From: Paenibacillus plantarum
Lineage (GTDB): Bacteria > Bacillota > Bacilli > Paenibacillales > NBRC-103111
Length of the DNA stretch: 64,000 nt
Assembly (NCBI RefSeq): GCF_013141695.1
Contig: NZ_WHNY01000075.1
Coordinates: forward strand, 496,001 to 560,000
Direction of reading: 5' to 3'
Positions 1 to 8,783 of the stretch are shown piece by piece. The translations under genes and the position numbers were made by a program. Under the pieces are notes generated by a model. That model was not told the origin of the DNA. It worked only from the letters and a program-made list of their open reading frames with translations, and ran no database searches. The stretch's first letter is position 1. Each line of letters opens with the position of its first letter.

Positions 1-1221
1 CAGGCTTTGATCCCCGCTCCGGTTTGGCTGGAGCATGGGATCGCATTCATGGAAAGGGCGACTGTCTTGCAGTGGTATAGTTTATCGGAGCTGTTGCAAG
101 CCGTTCGCTCATGCTATTCGATTGGCCATAAACCGATGGACGAGGAGACTCTTCGTCAGGAGCTAATGACAGCCTGGATTAGGCCTTTGTCCACATTTCG
201 ATTTGTTGAGTTAGCGGAAAATCAAGAGGGGCAACTTTGGTTCAGATGGCTGATCACTCCTATGTTGCGTTCAGGTGAGCTTTCAGACTCTCTCAACGAG
301 CTGGCTGTCCGAACCGATCCATCTCTATACGTTCAGCCTGATTTCGAAGTGCTTTTACCACCTAATGCTTCTCTGCGCTTAGAGTGGGGAGTTGCGGCAT
401 TTGCTGACCTGCAGAACACCGATCTCGTACGTACCTATCGTTTGACTAAGGAAAGCTTCCAGCGCGCGTTAGATCATGGTCTGAGAAGCTCAGACGTAAT
501 TCAAGTTCTGCGTGATCATGCTTATTATGAAATTCCCGAACAAGTGATCATCACCTTGCAGCAGTGGGAGGAGCAGAAGGACAAGCTCTACCTAACGGAT
601 GTAACACTGCTTCGCTGTCAAACGAATGAGGTTGCGGAAGCTTTGCTTCGGAATGAGAAGTGCCGCAATCTGCTCGGGGAGCGTATGGGAGAAACCAATT
701 TTATTATTTCACGCGCGCATATTAAACATTTGACGAAATGCTTGGAAGCGATGGGTTTCCACCCCAATCAAAGTGCAATTCCGAATTTTTTGAGTGATGA
801 AGAGCCGGAGATTCCATTATGGAATGAGCCTCAATTAGGCCTCTGTTACTCTAAAGATACAATTCAATTATATGAAATTGATCCATATTTGCCGCGGCGG
901 GAGGACTTATATCCAGATATGAAGCAAATTCCTATGAGTTGGATCAAAGAGTTACGCGACTATCATGCCTCTACGCGGAAGGATATGATTCGTAAAGCTA
1001 TCGAATGGAAAAGTGTGCTTCAGTTGAGAAAAGAAGGACGCGACTGCTTCATTATCCCGCGCATGCTGCGCGAAGATCGAACAGGTTGGATTCTGGAGGG
1101 GTGGGAAGAATATGAGGAGGTCGCTTGGACCAGTGAGGATTGGAAAGAGATGAAGCTCATATTACCAGGAATCAACGATGGGTCTGTAAGAGAAAAGGAA
1201 GAAACTCTTGGCGAACTGTGA
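1..1221 (+). CDS. helicase-associated (XPB/Ssl2 N-terminal-like) domain protein, 5' end outside window
   Basis: The frame is open from the first base, so the true start probably lies upstream; the first possible start inside is the TTG at 7. The middle of the protein (about residues 105-190, beginning SLYVQPDFEVLLPP) resembles the helicase-associated Helicase_C_3 domain that sits next to XPB-type helicases: a short beta-rich opening followed by a helical YRLTKESFQRALDHG segment. No Walker motif is visible in this part. The role is unknown; such proteins lie next to a helicase gene in Paenibacillus-type genomes, and that gene would be to the left. It stops 51 bases before ylbF. The family assignment is by eye and moderately sure. 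Confidence 0.6.
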   Translation, partial: QALIPAPVWLEHGIAFMERATVLQWYSLSELLQAVRSCYSIGHKPMDEETLRQELMTAWIRPLSTFRFVELAENQEGQLWFRWLITPMLRSGELSDSLNELAVRTDPSLYVQPDFEVLLPPNASLRLEWGVAAFADLQNTDLVRTYRLTKESFQRALDHGLRSSDVIQVLRDHAYYEIPEQVIITLQQWEEQKDKLYLTDVTLLRCQTNEVAEALLRNEKCRNLLGERMGETNFIISRAHIKHLTKCLEAMGFHPNQSAIPNFLSDEEPEIPLWNEPQLGLCYSKDTIQLYEIDPYLPRREDLYPDMKQIPMSWIKELRDYHASTRKDMIRKAIEWKSVLQLRKEGRDCFIIPRMLREDRTGWILEGWEEYEEVAWTSEDWKEMKLILPGINDGSVREKEETLGEL

Positions 1222-1272
1222 TATGATAGAAGTGTTATAGACTTTTTCGCGAGGAAGGATGAGGTTGTCGTA

Positions 1273-1722
1273 ATGTTACAAACAATGGAAACAGAAACAC
1301 TGGATATGTCGGCTATCCTTATGCAAGCTTACGATATGGGTGATATGATTAATTCTTCTGCGGAAGTTGCAGATTATTTATATTGGAAGACCGAGGTCGC
1401 GAACAGCAGAGAAGTGAAAGATTTACAAGCTGTTTTTGCTAGGAAGAAAGATGCTTTTGAGGAGTGCGAGCGTTTTGGGCATTACCACCCGAGCTATCAC
1501 GATGCTTTAGCAGCTGTGAATGATGTGCAAGAGAAGCTCCTAGCTGTTGAGGCTGTTCGCAAGTACAAAGAAGCTGAGGATCGCTTGGATGACTTGTTGT
1601 TCACCGTTTCAACGACGATTGCTCACGCGGTATCAGATTCGATTAAAGTGCCAAGCAATAACCCCTTGCCAACCGGCAAAGGCTGCAGCTCCGGTGGAAG
1701 CTGCAGTGGGAATTGCGGTTAA
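1273..1722 (+). CDS. ylbF: YlbF/RicF, subunit of the RicAFT (YmcA-YlbF-YaaT) complex
   Basis: A 149-residue helical protein with the YlbF/YmcA family pattern (DMSAILMQAYDMGDMI, then a charged helical hairpin) and the usual family length. The last dozen residues form a cysteine-rich tail, CSSGGSCSGNCG. In Bacillus the RicA-RicF-RicT complex binds iron-sulfur clusters and guides RNase Y maturation of mRNAs, affecting biofilm formation, competence and sporulation; the cysteine tail fits that. A GAGGAAGG box lies 13 bases before the ATG and a closer GAGG lies next to it. In Bacillus ylbF adjoins ylbG; here an asparaginase gene on the other strand separates them. Confidence 0.88.
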   Translation: MLQTMETETLDMSAILMQAYDMGDMINSSAEVADYLYWKTEVANSREVKDLQAVFARKKDAFEECERFGHYHPSYHDALAAVNDVQEKLLAVEAVRKYKEAEDRLDDLLFTVSTTIAHAVSDSIKVPSNNPLPTGKGCSSGGSCSGNCG

Positions 1723-1739
1723 TGTAGGGACGTAAGGAT

Positions 1740-1755
1740 TACTTCGTGATCAAAA
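1740..1755. repeat. 16-base relic of the hairpin repeat at 8566-8732
   Basis: TACTTCGTGATCAAAA is identical to 8702-8717, and the flanks (GGAT before, GCGGC after) resemble GGTA and TCGGG of the full copy. It lies in the 39 bases between the convergent ylbF and asparaginase genes. Confidence 0.5.
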
Positions 1756-1761
1756 GCGGCC

Positions 1762-2766
1762 TCACAGGCAGAAATCGGGGCGGATGCGTCCGACCTCGGT
1801 TCCTTGCCAGTTGTGAACGGCAGGTGTATGGAATTCCTTGAGCTCACTAACCTCGGTTTCCGACAGATAGCCTAGCTGCTTTAACGCCTCAGTGACTGCG
1901 GGATACAAAGCACGAATGTTTCCATCTTCTACTTTTAAGACGAAGCCAATGGCTTGATCGGGTATGGAGAGGGCGAAGATGCCTTCAGCACCCATTTTGC
2001 CTATGATTCGGCCTTTTGTAACCTCGATTAATCGCGTATCGAAGCGGTCGCTTCCTGCGAGGAATTGAGGATATTTTCGCACAGCATTGACAATTCTCTG
2101 GCAAGCGTTTGCACGCTCTGCAGATAGCCCTTCGGGGCTGCCCAATCGGGCAAAAGCGAGCGCGAGATGGTTGATCGGCATCCCAAACACTGGGACACCA
2201 CAGCCGTCAATTCCGAGCTCCATCTGCTCCTTAGGCACATCTGACATGGCGCTAACAGCATCTAACATTAAGACTTGAACAGGATGCTCAGGGCTCATGT
2301 AGGAATCTGGTGAAGCGCCAAGATGGCTGCTTAAGGATAGCATACCCGAATGTTTGCCCGAGCAATTGTTGTGCAAAGTTGACGGGGACTCTCCCCGTTC
2401 ACGCATCGCCTGTGCAGTTGGCGCATGGTACGGCTCATGCGCACCGCATTGCAGATGCTTCGCATGATACCCAAGCTTGCCCAGGATGCCGCGGGCCGTG
2501 CTCACATGCTCAGCTTCCCCATTGTGGGAAGCGCAGCATAAGGCAATTTCGGCCTCAGTCAGGCCGAAATGATCAGCCGCGCCGGATTCAATGACCGGCA
2601 AGGCTTGAATCAGCTTCGCCGTCGAACGGGCGAAGGTGAGCAGGTGCGGATCGCCTGCACCGTGCAGGAGCGTTCCTTGGTTATCGACAACAGCAAGGTG
2701 GATGCGATGTATGCTTTCTGTGATATGTCCGCGAGACACGCGGACAATAGTGTCTGATGGCTTCAT
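1762..2766 (-). CDS. asparaginase, rhizobial-type (COG4448) family
   Basis: A 334-residue protein resembling the Rhizobium etli thermolabile type asparaginase family, unrelated in fold to the E. coli enzymes: it has ARSTAKLIQALPVIESGAADHFGLTEAEIALCCASHNGE in pieces, an NNCSGKHSG motif and GIDGCGVPVFGMP, which carry the family's conserved serine, lysine and cysteine positions. It would hydrolyse asparagine to aspartate and ammonia in the cytoplasm. It is transcribed towards ylbF and divergently from ylbG, with only 47 bases between the divergent starts, so their promoters must be close or overlapping. It interrupts the ylbF-ylbG pair known from Bacillus. Confidence 0.85.
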   Translation of the reverse strand: MKPSDTIVRVSRGHITESIHRIHLAVVDNQGTLLHGAGDPHLLTFARSTAKLIQALPVIESGAADHFGLTEAEIALCCASHNGEAEHVSTARGILGKLGYHAKHLQCGAHEPYHAPTAQAMRERGESPSTLHNNCSGKHSGMLSLSSHLGASPDSYMSPEHPVQVLMLDAVSAMSDVPKEQMELGIDGCGVPVFGMPINHLALAFARLGSPEGLSAERANACQRIVNAVRKYPQFLAGSDRFDTRLIEVTKGRIIGKMGAEGIFALSIPDQAIGFVLKVEDGNIRALYPAVTEALKQLGYLSETEVSELKEFHTPAVHNWQGTEVGRIRPDFCL

Positions 2767-2813
2767 GTTGTGAGATCACTCCATACTAGGATTATTGAAA
2801 AGAGGTTGCAATC

Positions 2814-3077
2814 ATGATGATTGAGCGAAGCGGATTAATCATTTGGGTAAACGATATTAAAGCGGCCAGAAATTTGGAGCGGTTCGGTTCCCTTCATTAC
2901 ATATCCAAGAAAATGAATTATGCCGTTCTTTATATACATGCCAGCAAATTGGAAGAGACCACACGCAGTCTGCTCAAGTTGCCTTACGTCAAGAAGGTAG
3001 AGAAATCATATCGTAATGAAATTAAGACAGAGTATAGTAGTGACGTTCCTGACAAAACTAGATTTTACACGCTTTGA
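2814..3077 (+). CDS. ylbG: YlbG family (DUF2129) protein
   Basis: An 87-residue protein matching the small YlbG family: RSGLIIWVNDIKAARNLERFG at the start, then MNYAVLYIHASKLEE and a basic KKVEKSYR stretch. The function is not established; in Bacillus it lies beside ylbF. The ATG at 2814 is directly followed by a second ATG; AGAGGTTG stands 8 bases before the first. A terminator hairpin follows the gene, so it is probably monocistronic. Confidence 0.82.
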   Translation: MMIERSGLIIWVNDIKAARNLERFGSLHYISKKMNYAVLYIHASKLEETTRSLLKLPYVKKVEKSYRNEIKTEYSSDVPDKTRFYTL

Positions 3078-3094
3078 GGCTACAGTGCAAAATG

Positions 3095-3121
3095 AAAGCT
3101 TCGTGAGAAGCTTTTTTCTTT
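3095..3121 (+). terminator. rho-independent terminator after ylbG
   Basis: AAAGCTTC and GAAGCTTT form an 8-bp stem around a GTGA loop, followed by a run of Ts. Confidence 0.8.
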
Positions 3122-3345
3122 TTTTTCTCCTTATAGGGACCTTGGTCGATCTCGTTTGAATGACTTTGTTAGAAGTTTTCTCAATTTTCCGAAAATTAGG
3201 CATAGTTTGTTGTCTTCATAAATACTTATTAATAATTTTATATATTCTTCCATGGGAAAAAAAGTTATAATACAGTAAAATATAACTTACAGAACTTCAG
3301 GGAGTAGGTATTCGGTCCCATTTAAATAGGAAAGGGGATGTGATC

Positions 3346-3783
3346 ATGAAAGATAAGGTTATGGGGAGATGGAGTACTTACGAACCATTCTTCGTACAGC
3401 TAGGTGATAAGAAAGTGGCGGATATCGTGATCACGAATCATGCTAAGCTGAGATGGAGCGATCGTATTTCTAGCGATAACAATTCACTTGAGGAAATCTG
3501 CGCGTTTCTCTGGGAGAAGCTTAAAAATGATAGCATGGTCCCTTATTATCGGAACGAAGAAGACGTCTACCTGATTGATGATGATTTGGTGGTAGTGGCT
3601 GAATTCTCCCATTTGGAGCATGAGACGGATCTTGTAGGCAATCCTCTGCACAAAATGATCATCGTTACCTTTCTTGGCAAAATGTCAGAGACCATGGAGC
3701 TGCGCGATTTGAAATCGTACTATTCCTGGTTGAGACACTCTCGTCGTATGACCTTAATCAAGAATAGTCGCAAGCGGCGCTAA
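3346..3783 (+). CDS. uncharacterised 145-residue protein
   Basis: Not recognised. The protein is mixed acidic and basic without a signal peptide or membrane segment: KVADIVITNHAKLRWSDRIS near residue 30, an acidic middle (YRNEEDVYLIDDDLVVVAEFSHLEHETD) and a very basic end (RHSRRMTLIKNSRKRR). The phrase ITNHAKLRW resembles the opening of small proteins that bind or act near RNA, but this is only an impression. The ATG at 3346 is preferred over the GTG at 3340 because AAAGGGG sits 8 bases before it. A TATAAT hexamer at 3266-3271 may be its -10 box. It has its own terminator downstream. Confidence 0.6.
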   Translation: MKDKVMGRWSTYEPFFVQLGDKKVADIVITNHAKLRWSDRISSDNNSLEEICAFLWEKLKNDSMVPYYRNEEDVYLIDDDLVVVAEFSHLEHETDLVGNPLHKMIIVTFLGKMSETMELRDLKSYYSWLRHSRRMTLIKNSRKRR

Positions 3784-3798
3784 TCATGTCATTGAGCA

Positions 3799-3835
3799 GA
3801 GTATGTCTGGAGCTAGGGCAGACATACTCTTTTTT
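3799..3835 (+). terminator. rho-independent terminator
   Basis: A perfect 11-bp stem, GAGTATGTCTG with CAGACATACTC, followed by six Ts. It separates the small unknown gene from the LysR gene. Confidence 0.9.
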
Positions 3836-3897
3836 GTCGTCTTGATGGACTGTACGGGTTCGATTTCATATAATGGAGCAAAGAGAGGCGGTATATC

Positions 3898-4809
3898 ATG
3901 GCACTTAATTTTCATCAATTACACATTTTCTATACCGTAGCGGAAAAAGGCAGTTTCTCACATGCAGCCGGTGCGTTACATATGACACAGCCTGCCGTGA
4001 CGATGCAGGTACAGTCACTTGAGGATTACTTTGGTGTGAAGCTCTTTCATCGCAGCACCAAGAAGATCGAACTGTCCGAAGCAGGACGAGCTTTGCTGCC
4101 ATTTGCCAAAAATAGCATTGAGCTTATTCGCGACACCGATGTCGCGATGTCGAAATTTACTATGATGATCGAAGGGCGTCTGCAGCTAGGTGCCAGCTTA
4201 ACGATGGGGGAGTACATTTTACCTCGGCTTCTGGGTCCTTTCAGCAAGGATTACCCGAACATCTCCGTATCGATGAAAGTAATGAACACTGCCCAAATCT
4301 TGGATGAGGTACTTAGTCATCAACTCAATTTCGGTCTTGTTGAAGCGCCTATTCATCATCCAGACGTTCATACCGAACCGATCCTTAGTGACGAGCTGCG
4401 ACTCATTGTTCCTTCGGATCATCCGCTAGCGGATGCCCCGGTTGTTACATTGGAAGAGTTGTTAAAGTATCCGTTTGTTCTACGTGAACAGGGCTCAGGT
4501 ACTAGGAGAGTCATGGAGGAAGAATTCGCTCGCTGCAACATGGATTGTTCCTCCATGAAGATCGTGATGGAGCTAGGAAGCACAGGAGCCATCAAATCGG
4601 CTGTTGAAGCGGGATTAGGGATTTCTATTCTTTCGCAATCGTCCGTGAAGCATGAGGTAACGCTAGGCCTTTTTAAAGTGAAAAAAATCGAGAATATCGT
4701 GTTTGAGCGCAGCTTTTATGCGATTTATTTAAACTCGACCTTGCTGCCTATATCGGCCGTAAGCTTCATGACGTTCTTGAGACAAGAAGATTTAAGTCGT
4801 TTTCTATAA
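3898..4809 (+). CDS. LysR-family transcriptional regulator, CysL-like
   Basis: A 303-residue regulator with an N-terminal winged helix-turn-helix (residues 1-60: NFHQLHIFYTVAEKGSFSHAA, then MTQPAVTMQVQSLE and FGVKLFHRSTKKIELSEAG) and a C-terminal periplasmic-binding-like effector domain from about residue 90 (LGASLTMGEYILPRLL). The overall look is closest to CysL/YwfK-type regulators of sulfur metabolism, but the effector and target are not readable from the sequence. It starts 17 bases before the PHP gene ends of its own operon partner begins, so cotranscription with the PHP gene and galU is likely. GAGGCGG precedes the ATG. Confidence 0.85.
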   Translation: MALNFHQLHIFYTVAEKGSFSHAAGALHMTQPAVTMQVQSLEDYFGVKLFHRSTKKIELSEAGRALLPFAKNSIELIRDTDVAMSKFTMMIEGRLQLGASLTMGEYILPRLLGPFSKDYPNISVSMKVMNTAQILDEVLSHQLNFGLVEAPIHHPDVHTEPILSDELRLIVPSDHPLADAPVVTLEELLKYPFVLREQGSGTRRVMEEEFARCNMDCSSMKIVMELGSTGAIKSAVEAGLGISILSQSSVKHEVTLGLFKVKKIENIVFERSFYAIYLNSTLLPISAVSFMTFLRQEDLSRFL

Positions 4810-4826
4810 GAAGGACGGGGGATTGA

Positions 4827-5672
4827 ATGGAAGCAGACTTACATTCACATACAACAGCTTCAGACGGGACGCAGTCGCCGAGAGCGAATGTCCAGATGGC
4901 TTTAGACGCAGGATTAGGTGCAATTGCGATTACGGATCATGATACCATTTCGGGGGTAGCGGAGGCACTTGCGGCAGGCACGGAATTGGGCATTGTCGTT
5001 GTTCCCGGCGTTGAAATTTCAACGGTTGCGAATGGCCAGGACATTCATATTCTGGGTTATTACATGAACATTGCCGATGAACAATTCCTACAACGCTTGT
5101 CGTCTTTACGTGATACAAGGGATACCCGTAATGAGATGATTATTGCACGACTGCAGCAGCTTGGCATCGACATTACGATGGAGGAAGTTCTCAAAGAAGT
5201 CGCCAATGTGAAGCGCAAAGGTGATACAGTTGGGCGGCCGCATATTGCTGCTGTGCTCATGAATAAAGGCTATGTGAGTACGATTACGGAAGCTTTCGAT
5301 CGCTATTTGGCTACGGGAGCTGCTGCTTACGCCAATCCACCTCGTATTGAGCCGGCAACGGCGATTACATGGATTCATGAAGCTGGCGGCAAAGCGGTGC
5401 TTGCACACCCTGGTATTTATCACGATGATGCGCTAGTAGAGGTCATTACTTCACAGGGATTAGATGGGATTGAAGTGTATCATGCTGATCATTCGCTCGA
5501 AGATGAAGAAAGATATAGACTTCTTGCAGAGCGTAAAGGGCTGCTGATCACGGCAGGCTCTGATTTCCATGGCGTACGTGATGGAGTTGCTTTCCACGGG
5601 GCTATCGGCTCGAAACGCATCGGCATGGATGTCGTGGAACTTTTACAGTTATCGAAGGAGGATCGCTCATGA
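4827..5672 (+). CDS. PHP-domain phosphoesterase, TrpH/RNase AM-like
   Basis: A 281-residue PHP protein. It opens with DLHSHTTASDG (metal-binding His residues), then ITDHDTISG at about 38, PGVEIST at about 62, and a C-terminal AHPGIYH and GSDFHG, which together build the trinuclear metal site. Family members act as 3',5'-nucleotide bisphosphate phosphatases or as 5'-3' exonucleases trimming rRNA ends. The gap to the LysR gene is 17 bases and its end overlaps galU by 4 bases (ATGA), so translational coupling is expected. The exact substrate is not established. Confidence 0.82.
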   Translation: MEADLHSHTTASDGTQSPRANVQMALDAGLGAIAITDHDTISGVAEALAAGTELGIVVVPGVEISTVANGQDIHILGYYMNIADEQFLQRLSSLRDTRDTRNEMIIARLQQLGIDITMEEVLKEVANVKRKGDTVGRPHIAAVLMNKGYVSTITEAFDRYLATGAAAYANPPRIEPATAITWIHEAGGKAVLAHPGIYHDDALVEVITSQGLDGIEVYHADHSLEDEERYRLLAERKGLLITAGSDFHGVRDGVAFHGAIGSKRIGMDVVELLQLSKEDRS

Positions 5673-6547
5673 AAAAAATTCGAAAAGCCATTATTCCCGC
5701 GGCGGGACTAGGCACCCGTTTCTTGCCCGCAACCAAAGCGCAGCCCAAGGAAATGCTGCCCATCGTTGACAAACCAGCTATTCAGTACATAGTAGAAGAA
5801 GCGATTGAGTCCGGCATTGAGGATATTATCATCGTTACAGGACGTAACAAACGTGCGATTGAGGATCATTTTGATAAATCCGTAGAGCTTGAGATGATGC
5901 TTGAAGAAAAAGGGAGCACACAGCTGCTGGAGATTGTGAAATCGGTGTCTAATCTAGCGGATGTTCATTATATTCGTCAGAAGCAGCCGCTTGGCCTGGG
6001 TCACGCTATTCTCTGCGCGCGCAAATTTATTGGAGATGAGCCATTTGCCGTTTTACTTGGGGATGATATTCTCCAATCTACTCCACCTGGGCTTAAACAG
6101 ATGATGGATATTTATGAGCAGACGGAAACCTCCGTCATTGCGGTTCAAGAGGTGCCTTGGGCTGATGTTAGCAAATATGGTATCGTTTCTCCAGCGACGA
6201 GCTACGCGAACTATCGATTGATTGAGGATCTGGTCGAGAAGCCTGATCGAGATCAAGCGCCTTCGAATTTAGCGGTAATTGGCCGTTACATCATTATGCC
6301 GGAAATTTTCCGCATTTTGGAGCGTCAAGAGCCTGGCCGCGGTGGTGAGATTCAATTAACGGATGCCTTGCGCGTGCTGAATAAGGAACAGCAGATGGCG
6401 GCTTACTTGATGCAAGCTAAGCGCTACGACGTTGGGGACAAGCTGGGGTATATTGAAGCGACCATTGAACTTGCCTTACAGCGTCCGGATTTGCAAGTGC
6501 AAGTAAAGGCTTATTTACTTTCATTAATTAAGCAATGGGATTTGTAG
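5669..6547 (+). CDS. galU: UTP-glucose-1-phosphate uridylyltransferase
   Basis: A 292-residue nucleotidyltransferase with the signature IPAAGLGTRFLPATKAQPKE (residues 8-27), the sugar-binding region around PLGLGHAILCARKFIGDEPFAVLLGDD in two parts, and GRGGEIQLTDAL near 225. It makes UDP-glucose for glycolipid, teichoic acid and polysaccharide synthesis. The length is typical. The start overlaps the upstream PHP gene by 4 bases and GGAGG stands before it. A strong bidirectional hairpin separates it from the convergent rqcH gene. Confidence 0.95.
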   Translation: MKKIRKAIIPAAGLGTRFLPATKAQPKEMLPIVDKPAIQYIVEEAIESGIEDIIIVTGRNKRAIEDHFDKSVELEMMLEEKGSTQLLEIVKSVSNLADVHYIRQKQPLGLGHAILCARKFIGDEPFAVLLGDDILQSTPPGLKQMMDIYEQTETSVIAVQEVPWADVSKYGIVSPATSYANYRLIEDLVEKPDRDQAPSNLAVIGRYIIMPEIFRILERQEPGRGGEIQLTDALRVLNKEQQMAAYLMQAKRYDVGDKLGYIEATIELALQRPDLQVQVKAYLLSLIKQWDL

Positions 6548-6565
6548 CAATGGTTATTTATATGG

Positions 6566-6603
6566 AAAAAACCTATCGAGAATTAATCTCTGATAGGTTT
6601 TTT
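6566..6603. terminator. bidirectional terminator between galU and rqcH
   Basis: AAAAAACCTATC pairs with GATAGGTTTTTT around an AT-rich loop, giving a T-run on both strands; it serves two convergent genes. Confidence 0.88.
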
Positions 6604-6610
6604 GGCATGT

Positions 6611-8374
6611 TTATTTAATGGTCACCTTCAATTGCTTGATTTCTTCTTCCTCTGGTGTCACATAAACTGTCTTCTGATTCACGTAAATGACAAAGCCGGG
6701 CTTCGAGCCGTTTGGCTTATGGACATGCTTGATCGTTGTGTAATCCACAGGAACTTGACTGGAGTTTTTGGCTTGACTGAAGTAAGCAGCTAGCTGCGCG
6801 GCTTCAAGCAAAGTGGTGTCGCTGAACTCACCGCGAATGACGACGTGGGAGCCAGGAATATCCTTGGTATGCAGCCATGTATCCATCGAAGAAGCAAGGC
6901 GATTCGTCAGATATTCGTTTTGTGTATTATTTTTTCCAACATAGATAGGAACCCCCTCGCTGGATTCGTAGCAGGCTAGAGCGGGCTTATCTTTTTTCTT
7001 TTTCTTACGCTGCTTTTTGTTGCGATCGCGCACATAACCTTGCTCCATAAGCTCATCACGAATCTCTTCAATATCCGGCAAGGAGGCAACACTCAACTGC
7101 TGCAGCAGCGTTGTGAGATAGGTAATCTCTTGGTGCGTTTGGGCAATTTGCTCCTCGACGATCACCGTACTATTTTTCAATTTACTATATTTCTTAAAAT
7201 AGCGCTGTGCATTTTCCGCCGGGCCAAGAAGCGGATCCAATGTGATGGTGATCATCGCCTGATCTTCATCGTAGTAATTAATGGCTTGGACTTCTTTGTC
7301 GCCTTTCTTGATTGTATGGAGCGAGGCGGTTAACAGCTCTCCGAGAATGCGATACTTATCAGCGTCCTTGGAGTCTTCGATCGTATCCTGAAGTTTTTCC
7401 AGTTTTTTAACATTTTTATTGACTTCATTTTGTAAAAATTTCAACAAATCCGATACACGCTGTTTAACCGTATCTCTTTCCGCTTTGTCACCATAGAATT
7501 GCTCCAAACACAAGCTTGGCGTTGGGTATGATTTCGACGTGCCCTTGATATGCGTAAGTGGTGTCATCGCGAAGAACAGCTTGCCTGTCGGTTCTTGCTC
7601 TACAATGACCGGTTCATAGCGATCCTCGCGCATAGCGGTCATGACTTCGCTGAACGCCTGCCAAAGCGATGCGGTATCGACTTCCGTTTTTCCTTGCATA
7701 CTGCGATATACAATTTCCTTGGCGATCAGTGGACTTAGTCCGCTGAATGCAGCAACCAACTGTTGCTCAGGTTTAATTGGCGATGGAGATACGGAAACCT
7801 CATCAGATGACGATGTCCGCTCTAAGGCTTGAATGAATGCTGCGCTATCAACCTCAAGCGGGTTTTGTTTATCCTGTTCAGGCGGTGTTACATATGTACT
7901 CCCTGGCATAACAACCCGGTAAGAACTGATGGCTGGCGTCACATGATGGATGCCGTCTAGAATTGTTCCTGTCACGGGATCGAGCAAGATAATATTGCTG
8001 TGGCGGCCCATGATTTCCACAATAATATGCTTAAGGGATATATCTCCTAATTCGTCACGGTGACGAATCTGCAAACGAATGACACGTTCCATGCCGATTT
8101 GTTCCACGACCTCAATGACGCCGCCTTCACAATATTTGCGAAGCAGCATACAGAACATAGGCGCATCCATCGGATTCATGGTAACTTGTTCTGTCGTTTG
8201 GACGCGTGGATACGTAGGGTTGGCGGAAAGGAGCAGCTTCACGTTCTGCCTTTGGGTGCGAATTTGAAGCACGACGTCATTTTCGCTCGGTTGGTGAATT
8301 TTATTAATGCGGCCTCCTACATACATTTGAAGCTCGTGAACAATTGCATGAAGGACGAGTCCGTCTAAAGCCAT
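6611..8374 (-). CDS. rqcH: Rqc2 homologue RqcH (NFACT protein, YloA)
   Basis: A 587-residue NFACT protein. The N-terminal NFACT-N region (MALDGLVLHAIVHELQ, GGRINKIHQPSENDVVLQIR) is followed by helix-hairpin and long coiled-coil segments (about 290-430), and by the C-terminal NFACT-R/DUF814 domain (GVPIYVGKNNTQNEYLT, WLHTKDIPGSHVVIRG). RqcH binds stalled 50S-peptidyl-tRNA and recruits alanyl-tRNA to add C-terminal alanine tails for degradation. Older annotation calls it fibronectin-binding protein FbpA. A basic KKQRKKKKKDK patch lies before the last domain. It runs divergently from the calcium pump gene, as yloA does in Bacillus apart from orientation. Confidence 0.93.
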   Translation of the reverse strand: MALDGLVLHAIVHELQMYVGGRINKIHQPSENDVVLQIRTQRQNVKLLLSANPTYPRVQTTEQVTMNPMDAPMFCMLLRKYCEGGVIEVVEQIGMERVIRLQIRHRDELGDISLKHIIVEIMGRHSNIILLDPVTGTILDGIHHVTPAISSYRVVMPGSTYVTPPEQDKQNPLEVDSAAFIQALERTSSSDEVSVSPSPIKPEQQLVAAFSGLSPLIAKEIVYRSMQGKTEVDTASLWQAFSEVMTAMREDRYEPVIVEQEPTGKLFFAMTPLTHIKGTSKSYPTPSLCLEQFYGDKAERDTVKQRVSDLLKFLQNEVNKNVKKLEKLQDTIEDSKDADKYRILGELLTASLHTIKKGDKEVQAINYYDEDQAMITITLDPLLGPAENAQRYFKKYSKLKNSTVIVEEQIAQTHQEITYLTTLLQQLSVASLPDIEEIRDELMEQGYVRDRNKKQRKKKKKDKPALACYESSEGVPIYVGKNNTQNEYLTNRLASSMDTWLHTKDIPGSHVVIRGEFSDTTLLEAAQLAAYFSQAKNSSQVPVDYTTIKHVHKPNGSKPGFVIYVNQKTVYVTPEEEEIKQLKVTIK

Positions 8375-8783
8375 GATGCATACAACTCCATTCTTTGAGG
8401 CTAGTTGTCATTTGTCAGTGTGGTTACCTCTTCATTCCGAGGTTGACAACTTTGCTAATCTCTATGATGCCATACTTTTCACAAAAACTTAAGGGGCTCT
8501 GGACAGGAAAGATGATTTCAGGGATATTTTCCTGCTTGTCTGAATACAAATACGTATAAGCGTGAGTTCAAAAAGTACGATTTTCAGCACCGAGAAGGTT
8601 GCAAGAAGCTAGGAAATGAGGAGCGGAGCGTAGTGGAAACTACGTGAGCACCGGAAGTTCCGGCTGAATGCAAGATTCGATGTCGAATACACTTCCTGGT
8701 ATACTTCGTGATCAAAATCGGGCTTTTTGAACAACTTCTAAGTGTGAGACAAGATCAAGTGGATGTGGGAGGGAGAAGGGCGG
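8375..8783. other. 409-base intergenic region between rqcH and the calcium pump gene
   Basis: It must hold the divergent promoters of the two flanking genes. Its centre is occupied by the hairpin repeat at 8566-8732. I see no convincing ORF in it. An exact riboswitch or leader was not recognised. Confidence 0.6.
8566..8732. repeat. 167-bp hairpin repeat with 19-bp terminal inverted repeats (MITE-like)
   Basis: The left end GTTCAAAAAGTACGATTTT and right end AAAATCGGGCTTTTTGAAC are inverted copies with 17 of 19 positions matching. The interior holds further short palindromes: CGTAGTGGAAACTACG and CCGGAAGTTCCGG. There is no ORF. A 16-base piece of its right arm, TACTTCGTGATCAAAA (8702-8717), recurs exactly at 1740-1755 beside ylbF, so the family has at least a relic elsewhere in the window. 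It could be a non-autonomous mobile repeat or a structured RNA element. Confidence 0.65.
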
